Part shown: positions 1 to 7,950 of the stretch, in pieces
How positions within the stretch are numbered: the stretch's first letter is position 1
Layout: each line of letters begins with the position of its first letter
Origin: a virus
Virus record (IMG/VR): IMGVR_UViG_3300025122_000120
Span: 1 to 27,317 of that record
DNA: 27,317 nucleotides
Reading direction: 5' to 3' (one strand)
Position numbers and translations under genes: made by a program
The notes under the pieces: generated by a model
Told to the model about the DNA's origin: nothing
What the model saw: the letters and a program-made list of their open reading frames with translations, nothing else
Database searches by the model: none

Positions 1-159
1 CAGTTGGTGAGGCTACTGGCCTCCTTCCGGCGGGTGAAGGAGGAGGAACTCAAACTCCTCCTGACCCCGCCACATATAGACCCCACTCCCTCTGAGATTT
101 TCGAGGTGTTGCATGCCGGTTCCAGCAGCCGTGATCTGGGGGCTACTGTCTCTCGGTAG
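1..159 (+). CDS. 3' end of an unidentified late gene (partial)
   Basis: Frame 1 is open from the window edge to TAG at 157-159 and encodes 52 residues, including RRVKEEELKLLLTPPHIDP. It is favoured because most of its codons end in G or C, as in the recognised genes here. It would overlap the next gene by 47 nt. The competing frame 3 ends at TGA 93-95 and leaves a 17-nt gap holding the next gene's ribosome binding site, which is tidier, but its third positions are AT-rich. In this phage type the gene before the portal block is often a terminase, but nothing in these residues shows that. Confidence 0.35.
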   Translation, partial: QLVRLLASFRRVKEEELKLLLTPPHIDPTPSEIFEVLHAGSSSRDLGATVSR

Positions 160-787
160 TGCCGTCGCAAAGAGGGCGATGGCGCCCAAAATGCCCGAAC
201 CCCAGGAGCCGACAAGGCCCCGCCCACGCCTTGCGCTTCCGCCCGGCCACACGGCGCTCCAGGCCACCAGGCAGAGTGCTGCGGCGCCGCAGCGGATGCC
301 CCAGCCGAACTACCTTGCGAATCTGCTAGTTGACCTGGGCGCCTCGGCCCTGGGCGACTATGCCACGTCCCCGACCACCCCGACCGCTGCGGCGGTGTCG
401 TCCATGGTCCCCGCCGCGCGCGTCATGAATGCGCCCCCCGTGGCGCCCAATGCCCTAGGGGTGGACACGGCGCTCAGGATGGACCCCCGGGTGGCCGAGA
501 GTATGGCCACGCAGTTCCCGGGTTACCAGGGTGGCCAGCCACGTCTCACGCCGCCAATCCTGGCGCCTCCTCCCACGCCCGTTTGGCCTCAGTTTGCTCC
601 CGAAAATCGGTATCTTCGCGGCGTCACCGCCCCGCAACCCCCCGCTCCCTACAGTTATGGGCGCATCCCGGCTCGCCAGCCCACGCTTGGTTATCACATC
701 CCGAGCATTGAGCCAGACCTGCTGGGGTTCGATTCGGGCCTCCTGTTAGACCGCTTCTTCCCACCCACATGGAATCGGCGGCGCTAG
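113..787 (+). CDS. Proline-rich putative virion protein, 224 aa
   Basis: I do not recognise this protein. The ATG at 113 is preceded by GAGGTG with a 5-nt gap, which decides this start over the internal ATG at 179. Residues 1-24 are hydrophobic and glycine/alanine-rich (VIWGLLSLGSAVAKRA), a style common at the N-termini of small podovirus virion proteins. The rest is strongly Pro/Ala-rich and probably largely disordered, with repeated PP and AP runs. It sits directly before the portal gene and ends at TAG 785-787, only 3 nt before the portal ATG and in the same frame. A minor structural or assembly role is inferred from position only. Confidence 0.7.
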   Translation: MPVPAAVIWGLLSLGSAVAKRAMAPKMPEPQEPTRPRPRLALPPGHTALQATRQSAAAPQRMPQPNYLANLLVDLGASALGDYATSPTTPTAAAVSSMVPAARVMNAPPVAPNALGVDTALRMDPRVAESMATQFPGYQGGQPRLTPPILAPPPTPVWPQFAPENRYLRGVTAPQPPAPYSYGRIPARQPTLGYHIPSIEPDLLGFDSGLLLDRFFPPTWNRRR

Positions 788-790
788 GCA

Positions 791-2710
791 ATGCCTGAAT
801 ACCCAGACAACGTCGGGAGCCAAATCAGGGCATCCCGTAACGACAAGACCACCTACGGGCGCGTGTGGGACCTCTGCACCATGTTCCTCGAAGGGCGCCA
901 GTGGCTTGACTTCGACCGTGACAACGCGGCCTACCTCATCAATCAGAGGGCCCGACCTGACGGTAGCCAGCGCCAGACCGTCAATCTGCTGCTCAACATC
1001 TACCGCAACATCATGGCCAGGCTTTCGCTGAGCTACCCCTCCATCGCCGTCATCCCGGCCTCGCCGTCCAATGAGGACATCATCAAGGCCAAAAGCTCCG
1101 AGATAGCGCTCCGGTATTACTGGACCCGTGAAGACATCCAGGACAAGCTTCACACGGCGCTGCAATGGCTGCTCGTCACCGGAACCACGGCGGTCCATAG
1201 CTACTATGACGCCGATGACGACGTCATCCACTCCGAGCCCATCAGCCCGTACGACCTCTTCTTCGAGGACAAGGTTACAAACCCCCGTGATTCTCAGTGG
1301 ATAGCCATCAGGAGTTTCCACGTCCGCGAAGACGTGGAGAAGGCTTACCCCGACAAGACCGAGGAGGTTCTCGCTGCCCAGGCTGGCGACGAGGCGACCG
1401 GGCTTGATTACCAACTGCACACGGTGCCGGACGACCGCATCGAGCTAATGGAGGTATACTGGCGCGACGGCCGTCACGCCATCCTCGCTGGTGACGTCTA
1501 CCTCTACAAGGGCACCTGGAAGACCAAGACCTTTCCTGTCCAGGTCATCCGCTACACCGAGGTCCCCGGCCGCTTGTGGGGCATTGGCCTCATGCAGCCC
1601 TTGCTGGACCTCCAGCGCCTCTATAACGAGCAGCGCACCCAGGTGGTTCACAACGTCAAGCTCATGGGCAACCCCAAGTGGGCCATCCCCAAGACTGCGG
1701 GCATCAACGCCTCGTCGATGACCAACCGCCCTGGCGAGAAGATTTACTACAACCCGGCTGGCGGAGCGCCCAGTCAGATTCAGCCGTCGCCGCTGCCGGG
1801 CTACGTGCTCGACAGCATCACCCGCACCCAGGCAGAGATGCACGACGTGGCGGGCATTCACTCTGTGAGCCTTGGTAAGCGAGCGGTGGGCGTAAGCTCT
1901 GGCCGCGCCATGCAGGTCCTCAGCGACCGCGACACCTCTCAGCTTCAAGAGACCCAGACCAACGTCGAGCGCGCTGTGCGTGAGATGGCCAAGGTTGTGC
2001 TGGAGCTTATGAAGGTCCATTACACCGAGCCCAAGATGGCCCGGATGCTCGACCAGACTGGCAAGGTGGTCTACGAGGCCATCAGCTCTGCCAACATCGT
2101 TGACGACCCTGAGATCTTCATCGAGGCAGGCAGCGCCTTCCGGTTCGACTCCAGGGATAGAGACCAGCACGTCATGGAGCTTTTCCAGGCTGGCCTCATC
2201 GACCCGGAGAGCGCCATCAGGGAGTTGAGCTTCCGCACGGGCAATTCGTTCATCACCGAGAAGGTGCAGGGCATGGCGCACGCCAAGAAGCTTCTCGACG
2301 CCACCAAGGAAGGCTACGAGATCGAGATATTCCAGTCAGACGACATCCGCTCGATGCTCAAGGTGTTCTCGGATTACATCCACACCGATGACTTCTATGA
2401 GCTGCCAGAAGAGCGGCAGCTTTACATCCGAGACGTGGTTGTGGCGCTCAGTAACCCGAGGGCCTCCAGCGAGGAGTTCCAGCAGGCAGAGGCCATGCAG
2501 AAGGTATTCCCGCGCCAGATGCCGCCGCTGTCCCCGAGGGGCCAGCAGATGGGCGACATCATGTCGGTGGGCTCTCCAGAGACTCAGGGCCAGATGGCGG
2601 AAGAGGCCATCGGCCTCGCGGAGAATGTGGGTCTTATGGAGTCGGCGCAGTCCAGGCAGGCCGCAGGCCAGGAGGCGCTGATTAGCCCGGTCTTTGGGGG
2701 TATTGGATGA
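791..2710 (+). CDS. Portal protein (head-tail connector), 639 aa
   Basis: The portal forms the dodecameric ring at one capsid vertex through which DNA is packaged and ejected. The assignment rests on length and podovirus-portal-like segments. Residues 30-110 hold a helical DFDRDNAAYLINQRARP...QTVNLLLNIYRNIMARL region. It is followed by WLLVTGTTAVHSYYD, then ISPYDLFFED and SQWIAIRSFHVREDVEKAYP. A long central helix region sits around LLDLQRLYNEQRTQVVHNVKL and MHDVAGIHSVSLGKRAVGVSSGRAMQVLSDRD. The C-terminal 100 residues are Gln/Met-rich, typical of portal crown or barrel tails. The stop overlaps the next start as ATGA. The family is recognised by eye; no search was run. Confidence 0.85.
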   Translation: MPEYPDNVGSQIRASRNDKTTYGRVWDLCTMFLEGRQWLDFDRDNAAYLINQRARPDGSQRQTVNLLLNIYRNIMARLSLSYPSIAVIPASPSNEDIIKAKSSEIALRYYWTREDIQDKLHTALQWLLVTGTTAVHSYYDADDDVIHSEPISPYDLFFEDKVTNPRDSQWIAIRSFHVREDVEKAYPDKTEEVLAAQAGDEATGLDYQLHTVPDDRIELMEVYWRDGRHAILAGDVYLYKGTWKTKTFPVQVIRYTEVPGRLWGIGLMQPLLDLQRLYNEQRTQVVHNVKLMGNPKWAIPKTAGINASSMTNRPGEKIYYNPAGGAPSQIQPSPLPGYVLDSITRTQAEMHDVAGIHSVSLGKRAVGVSSGRAMQVLSDRDTSQLQETQTNVERAVREMAKVVLELMKVHYTEPKMARMLDQTGKVVYEAISSANIVDDPEIFIEAGSAFRFDSRDRDQHVMELFQAGLIDPESAIRELSFRTGNSFITEKVQGMAHAKKLLDATKEGYEIEIFQSDDIRSMLKVFSDYIHTDDFYELPEERQLYIRDVVVALSNPRASSEEFQQAEAMQKVFPRQMPPLSPRGQQMGDIMSVGSPETQGQMAEEAIGLAENVGLMESAQSRQAAGQEALISPVFGGIG

Positions 2711-3360
2711 CACCGGCAGGGGTAGCGGCCAAGTTCCGCCAGTACATCGACGAGCCTGACCAGACGTTTGTGTCGGACGCAGACGTGGAGATTTATCTCG
2801 ACGATGGCTACCGCGAGTTCCGAAACATGGTGTGTGACATCAATCCGATGATTTACAACGCCACCCAGGAGGTCACGCTCTCCGATGTGCGTGAGTATGA
2901 CCTCGACCCGGTGTTCATGGGGGCAAGCCCCACGGCCACCAACGGACGACTGGTGCGCCTCAATAGCGTCGTCAAGCTGGACAGCTCTGGGCTTGTCACC
3001 GAGCGCTTCGGCGCCGTGAGCAATATCCGCGCGCTCGAAGTGACGCCGTCGAGCTACTACCTCTCGGGCACCATCCTCAAGTTCACGCGCAAGCTCACCG
3101 GGGACTACACCATTGAGTACGTGCCTGCGGGTGACATCACGTGGACCGGCTCTCCCAGCGCGTTCATCGATAACCTCACGCCGTTTCACGACCTCATAGC
3201 CCTGCTGGCTTACCGGCAGTACGCCATTGTGGACGGCGCTGAGAGTGAGCCCATCCTGCGCCAGACAGCCACGAGACTGGGGCAGTTCCAGGAGTACCTC
3301 CAGGCCAGAGCCTTCGACGGCTACGACTACGTCCAGACGGTTCCCTGGTACGGATACTGA
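2707..3360 (+). CDS. Head-tail adaptor / head-completion protein candidate, 217 aa
   Basis: This protein probably docks below the portal and starts the tail. The N-terminus (VAAKFRQYIDEPDQTFVSDADVEIYLDDGYREFRNMV) matches the helical opening of phage adaptor proteins, in which a short helix, an acidic turn and 'sDadi..yLndg..e' precede a beta-rich middle. Here that middle runs from about residue 50 to 150 (VTLSDVREYDLDP, LKFTRKLTGDYTIEYVPAGD). The C-terminal helices (PFHDLIALLAYRQYAIVDGAESEPILRQTATRLGQF) also fit, and length is usual. Gene order supports the call: it follows the portal and precedes the nozzle-type gene. The start overlaps the portal stop (ATGA) and its stop overlaps the next start (TGATG). 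Confidence 0.7.
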   Translation: MTPAGVAAKFRQYIDEPDQTFVSDADVEIYLDDGYREFRNMVCDINPMIYNATQEVTLSDVREYDLDPVFMGASPTATNGRLVRLNSVVKLDSSGLVTERFGAVSNIRALEVTPSSYYLSGTILKFTRKLTGDYTIEYVPAGDITWTGSPSAFIDNLTPFHDLIALLAYRQYAIVDGAESEPILRQTATRLGQFQEYLQARAFDGYDYVQTVPWYGY

Positions 3361-6290
3361 TGGCGGTAAAGGCTCAAGAGGTTCAGGTACTTGGCTCGGG
3401 CATCGAGGCCAACGCACCGTCCAAGGGCGCGTTCGCGCTCAACATGCTCTACGCCAACAACGCCTGGCAAGTCCGCGAGGGGTTTGGCCAGGTCACGCAG
3501 TTCGACACCATGATGACGTCTATCTTCGAGGGCTCAGGCGGCGCCGTCTCGAACGGGGAGTGGGGGCTAACCAAGCACCTCGGCTCGCACCTCTTCAAGA
3601 CCGACTTCGGCAACCTCCAGATGCTCTCCGTGTTCCTGGCCCGCGTTAATGTAACGCTCCCCGGCGGCCCACAGGTCACGCTGGCCTACGCACCCCTCCG
3701 CAGCATTTACATCGTCAGCATCTACGACCTGACCACCAACGAGCGCTTCGAGGTGCCGCTCTATCCGCACACCAGCCAGACCGCTGCGTCAGCTAGCTTC
3801 GACGACGCGGTGCCCACCACGCTCGACGGCCGCTCGTTCACCGAGGTAGCTGCCGAGGGCGTCGAGGACCTCGCGCCTCAGTACCAGACCGCCTACCTCG
3901 AAGGTCACGCTGCGTGGTTCAAGGCCAAGGACGAGTTCTTCTTCTTTGAAGAGTTCAACGATATCCTGTACTTCGGCAACAGGTCCGCAGGCTGCTGGGC
4001 GTATCTCGGGGCGTCTTTCAATGGCCTCCGGGCGACAGAGATAGACAACCTCAGCAACCGCGAGTGGTCCGAGTCCTATGGTGAATCGAACATCATCACG
4101 CCAGTGGTGCTGAGCCCTGGGGTCAACCCCGAGGCGTTCGAGTACCTGCGCACTGCCGACATGCCCAACCCGGTGGACGTGGCCGTGGTGCAGAACAGGC
4201 TCGTTTACGCCTCCGGCAACTACCTTTACTGGTCTGACCCTGGGTTCCCCAACGCCATCACGGATAGCAACTGGTTCCTGGTGCCGTCAGAAGAACAGAT
4301 CACAGCCATCGCGGAACAGAATTCAAACCTCATCGTCTTCACCGAAAACGAGACGTGGCTCTATCAACCCTCGGTGGGTGAGATAGTCAGCCAGGGCAGG
4401 CTCACCAGAGTGAGCGATAACGTGGGGTGCGTTGGCCCAAACGCCAACGTCGCCACGGGAGGGGGCCTCGTATGGGTCGACACAAGTGGGGTCTATCAGA
4501 CCACCAACGGACTCAGCATCAAGCCAATCTCGGAGCCAGTCCAGCCGTTCTTCGAGCGAGAGGGGATGACCAACCCGCTCACCTCGTACTTCGTGCAGTA
4601 CGGCCAGACGGACCCGGACAACGAGCAGCCCACGACCACGCTCAGGCTCAAGCCAGGGGGTGTGAAATGCACGTTTGTGGCCTCGATGAACATGCTGGTC
4701 GTCTCGATTCCGCTGCTCAGCGCTGCGCTTGTGATGAGCGAAGGGCGGTGGTCGTGGTGGACATTTGAGTCCATCGTGGCCAATGACGGCGCAGACCCCC
4801 TCGCAGCCGTCGTCGGCGTCACCCAGAACATGCCATCGCCCTGGATACTCAACTACCAGGACGACCTCTTTGCCCTCGCCGGTCCAGATGCGCAGTCGCT
4901 CATCGATGATGCCGAATATATAAACCTGACCGACATCGACTTCGACCTCAAGTCCCGGTCGTTCATCATCCTGGAGTACGGCCGTGGCGGCGCCATCGAC
5001 CGGAGCGTGGATGCAGACGAGGACAACCGCCGCATCTGCCAGTATGGGCATGAGACGGTCGCATCTGCCCCCGGCGGCTCCCTTGAGGCGATCGAGGGCG
5101 GCCTCTATATGGGGGCACCCATCAAGGTGCCCAATGGCTATCGCTTCCCATCGGGCAACACGACGGCCGATTCAGATGACTTTGTGGTCATCCCCATCTT
5201 TCTGGTGCCGCCGTCCAGCGCCTTCGTTGTGGACTATGGGATCAGCAAGATTGTGGCGAAGCTGACGTTTGATAAGACCCGCTGGCAGCCGGTGTATAAC
5301 GGGGTGACGACCGCCAGCGTTGAGCAGATGTTTCCGACCGAGCGCCTCGCTAGCGCGGTGGCGTCTGGGGCTGACCTACCCTGGACCATAACGACCTATA
5401 CGGACAGCGGTTTTGGCACGCCGTCACAGTCTGGCGGGTATCTCGTGGCGCAGTGGCTCGGAAGCGATGCCGACAATTATCACGCCCCCATGATGAACCT
5501 GAACTGGGAGCGGCTGAATCGGATTCTTTTCCTGCCGTTCAGGCGGGTGGCGGGCCAGGTTGCCGATGATACGAGTGGCATGGGCTGGCAAGTGCTTGTT
5601 GACAGCGGCGATACGCAGGTTAGCTTCCGCGTGGCCAGCATCGTCAACCCCGCCGTGTACGTGGATGCCTATGTCCCAGCAAGGGTTACAAACAGGTGGT
5701 CGCTCGGGTCCGGGTCTGTCCGCAAGGAAGACAGCGTCGCCCAGCCGGTCGACTGGGCTTACAAGTCCACCAACGTGGGCCTCGAAGGCGGCAACGAGCT
5801 GAAGATGCGCGGCGTCTGGGCCAACCTGCTCAGCCACGGCACGGGCACAGAAAAGCTAGACTCTACGTGGCCTTACGGGCTCTTCAACACCCTGGTTGGG
5901 AGCGATCGGAAAGAATGGATGGCGCAGATAATCGACATGGCGCCAGCGCAGGCGGCCGTCGAGCAGCAGGACGAAACGGCGCCGTTCACGTCCACCAGTA
6001 CGCTTCGGACCAGGGTGCAGAAGTCTGACGGCGACCTCGTTGACAAGGCGTTTGGCACCACCGGCCTCGTCTGGGGCGATCCTGTCGCCGCCGCCACAGA
6101 GGGCTCGGACGGCACCGTTCTCATCGGCGACGAGGACACCAGTGACATCTCTGTGAGCATGTCCGTCAAGGGCCAGAGCTTCAGCGTGATGCACTTCGGG
6201 TTCATCATGAACAGGGCCGAAAAGCTGTGGGTCGAGGGCGTCAAGGCAGTCTTCAGGATTGTCGGCGGCCGCCGTAGGAGGGGGCGCTAA
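3360..6290 (+). CDS. Tail nozzle / DNA-stabilisation type protein, 976 aa
   Basis: This is likely the short-tail nozzle or packaged-DNA stabilisation protein, like T7 gp12 and P22 gp10 in role. The central part (residues about 270-420) has the hallmark order of these beta-propeller proteins: VVQNRLVYASGNYLYWSDPG, FPNAITDSNWFLVPSEEQIT, then LIVFTENETWLYQPSVG and CVGPNANVATGGGLVWVDTSGVYQTTNG. That is a 'value at site, stabiliser, start-up check' pattern also seen in gp10-like proteins. The remaining sequence is beta-rich. The last residues are a basic RRRRGR tail. It is larger than P22 gp10 (about 470 aa) and T7 gp12 (about 790 aa), so an extra domain is likely after residue 550. It overlaps both neighbours by 1 nt. 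Confidence 0.65.
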   Translation: MAVKAQEVQVLGSGIEANAPSKGAFALNMLYANNAWQVREGFGQVTQFDTMMTSIFEGSGGAVSNGEWGLTKHLGSHLFKTDFGNLQMLSVFLARVNVTLPGGPQVTLAYAPLRSIYIVSIYDLTTNERFEVPLYPHTSQTAASASFDDAVPTTLDGRSFTEVAAEGVEDLAPQYQTAYLEGHAAWFKAKDEFFFFEEFNDILYFGNRSAGCWAYLGASFNGLRATEIDNLSNREWSESYGESNIITPVVLSPGVNPEAFEYLRTADMPNPVDVAVVQNRLVYASGNYLYWSDPGFPNAITDSNWFLVPSEEQITAIAEQNSNLIVFTENETWLYQPSVGEIVSQGRLTRVSDNVGCVGPNANVATGGGLVWVDTSGVYQTTNGLSIKPISEPVQPFFEREGMTNPLTSYFVQYGQTDPDNEQPTTTLRLKPGGVKCTFVASMNMLVVSIPLLSAALVMSEGRWSWWTFESIVANDGADPLAAVVGVTQNMPSPWILNYQDDLFALAGPDAQSLIDDAEYINLTDIDFDLKSRSFIILEYGRGGAIDRSVDADEDNRRICQYGHETVASAPGGSLEAIEGGLYMGAPIKVPNGYRFPSGNTTADSDDFVVIPIFLVPPSSAFVVDYGISKIVAKLTFDKTRWQPVYNGVTTASVEQMFPTERLASAVASGADLPWTITTYTDSGFGTPSQSGGYLVAQWLGSDADNYHAPMMNLNWERLNRILFLPFRRVAGQVADDTSGMGWQVLVDSGDTQVSFRVASIVNPAVYVDAYVPARVTNRWSLGSGSVRKEDSVAQPVDWAYKSTNVGLEGGNELKMRGVWANLLSHGTGTEKLDSTWPYGLFNTLVGSDRKEWMAQIIDMAPAQAAVEQQDETAPFTSTSTLRTRVQKSDGDLVDKAFGTTGLVWGDPVAAATEGSDGTVLIGDEDTSDISVSMSVKGQSFSVMHFGFIMNRAEKLWVEGVKAVFRIVGGRRRRGR

Positions 6291-6889
6291 TGCCCAACTA
6301 CGGAATATACAACAAGATTATGAGGCCGTGGCTCACTCTCGAAGAGGTGAACGACCAGGCCCAGGAGGGCGCCATCGAGGCGCAGGTCAGGAGCCTTGAG
6401 CTGCTGCCCCCAGGCGCGCTGCTTGAAGAGGAGCTTCTTGTCCGAAACCGCTGGAACCTGGGCAGCGGCATGTACGCCGCCTTCACGCACGATAAGCCCC
6501 ACAATGCCATCCGGGGCGTTGTGGCGGGCGCTCAGTTCACAAGGCGCTGTAAAATCAACGGCCACGCCTCTGTCTTCGGCGTCGAGTTCTCTGACTCCGG
6601 GGACCCGAGCGCCAACGAGTTGGTGCTGGTGGGCGAGAGTGTGGTCGCCTCCTTCACTAACTGCATCTTCAGGCGCGACCCATCGAGCGTGGGTGGCATG
6701 GTGCGAATCGAGGACGGCGCTGTTGACGCTCAAGCGGTCTTCATCGGGTGCATCTTCATCAACGGGGGCTCACCCACCATCAATAATGTTGGCGGGTCTC
6801 TGGGCCGTGTGCAGGCCATCGGGTGCATCAACGACACGCCCAACGCCGGTCTCGGGGACGTTACTGAGATCGGCACGGTGGTCGCCTAA
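6290..6889 (+). CDS. Small beta-helix-like tail/spike protein, 199 aa
   Basis: I do not recognise a named family. Residues about 75-185 show rungs spaced about 20-35 residues apart with a repeated pattern of small and aromatic residues: FGVEFSDSG, ASFTNCIFRRDP, AVFIGCIFINGG, VQAIGCINDTP. The recurring 'F-x-(N/G)-C-I-F/N' is what right-handed parallel beta-helix spikes and fibres look like. The N-terminal 60 residues are helical and acidic (LEEVNDQAQEGAIEAQVRSLE) and may be a virion attachment or trimerisation part. It lies between the nozzle and two structural genes and is joined to both by TAATG overlaps, so it is probably a tail appendage. At 199 aa it is much shorter than typical spikes. 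Confidence 0.55.
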   Translation: MPNYGIYNKIMRPWLTLEEVNDQAQEGAIEAQVRSLELLPPGALLEEELLVRNRWNLGSGMYAAFTHDKPHNAIRGVVAGAQFTRRCKINGHASVFGVEFSDSGDPSANELVLVGESVVASFTNCIFRRDPSSVGGMVRIEDGAVDAQAVFIGCIFINGGSPTINNVGGSLGRVQAIGCINDTPNAGLGDVTEIGTVVA

Positions 6890-7950
6890 TGGCCTGGAAA
6901 GCAAACCCGAGAACCATCACCAAGGAGCAGTTCTCCGAGGGCACCACCATCGATGGCAATCGTATCGATAACGCCATGGACGACGTGGTCGAACGCGTCA
7001 ACAGCGTGCCCTATGGAGACCTCCGCAAGCGCTGGGTGCCCATCACTTACGTGGCAGGCTGGACCCCACAGTCGCCCGCCACGCTGGAGATGACCTCTGG
7101 CGACCCGGACGAGAGCGACAAGGGCGAGATAGCCGGCACCCACCACTGGCCCTGGATGCGTGTTCTGAACACCAATTCAGAGGTCGTGAACGGCACACTC
7201 GGCGCGGCAGCAACAGATGACCTTCGGTTCACCAACCCCTACAGGCTCAAGGGTGTTCAGGTGCCCGGCGTATATCCCTATGGGAAGTCAGTAACCGCCG
7301 AAACCGTGTACACCCCGTCGTTCCCCCCGGTTGGTGAGCAGTTCGCCTGGACGCGCTCGTGGTTCATCGAGAGACCGAGCATCTTGAGTTCTATCGATCT
7401 GATACTTGAGCTGGACCATGCTTCGGCCCCGAGAGGGGCCTACCTAAACAGTTTCCTGTACGGCGATGAGGCGCCCGATGGCTACGCGGCCTCGTCCAAT
7501 GACAGGGGCCTCGTCATCACAGCCGCTGTTGACAGCGAGTTCGCCAGAGAAGACCGCAACATGGCTGACGTCGAAGTCCTGCGACGCCGCTTCCAGGTAA
7601 ACAACGACAGCATAAGCCTGCTGCCGCTCCCCGTATCGTCAACCTCGGGAGACGCTTATGACGACTTTGTGCCGAAGCCATGCATAAGCCCGGCTCACGA
7701 GATTGCCTCCACCGTCCAGGGCGTCCACATCAGCCTTGGCTACCCCACCGAGACCGGCGCGGGCCTTAACATCCCCATTCATCAAATGGCTCGCCTGCGG
7801 GTGTCTGTCGTTATCCCGTCCTATACCTCCGGGATGCGCCCGTGTGGCTGGAACCCAGACACCGCGACGGTCTCCAGCGGGGCTTACCCCTGGTATCAGC
7901 AGAAAATCCATATGACGGTCACCATGCTCGAAGAGGTAGTCAGTGGCTAA
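6889..7950 (+). CDS. Virion structural protein (tail-associated), 353 aa
   Basis: Function is unknown, but this looks like a tail-associated virion protein by location. The N-terminus (residues 8-35, RTITKEQFSEGTTIDGNRID then NAMDDVVERVNS) resembles the N-terminus of the next gene's product and could be a shared docking domain. The body is beta-rich, with Pro/Tyr loops and strands such as ARLRVSVVIPSYTSG and KIHMTVTMLEEVV at the C-terminus. No catalytic motif was seen. It starts on the previous stop (TAATG) and ends 8 nt inside the next gene, so it is coupled on both sides. It could be a fibre base or a collar protein; the sequence does not decide. Confidence 0.6.
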   Translation: MAWKANPRTITKEQFSEGTTIDGNRIDNAMDDVVERVNSVPYGDLRKRWVPITYVAGWTPQSPATLEMTSGDPDESDKGEIAGTHHWPWMRVLNTNSEVVNGTLGAAATDDLRFTNPYRLKGVQVPGVYPYGKSVTAETVYTPSFPPVGEQFAWTRSWFIERPSILSSIDLILELDHASAPRGAYLNSFLYGDEAPDGYAASSNDRGLVITAAVDSEFAREDRNMADVEVLRRRFQVNNDSISLLPLPVSSTSGDAYDDFVPKPCISPAHEIASTVQGVHISLGYPTETGAGLNIPIHQMARLRVSVVIPSYTSGMRPCGWNPDTATVSSGAYPWYQQKIHMTVTMLEEVVSG

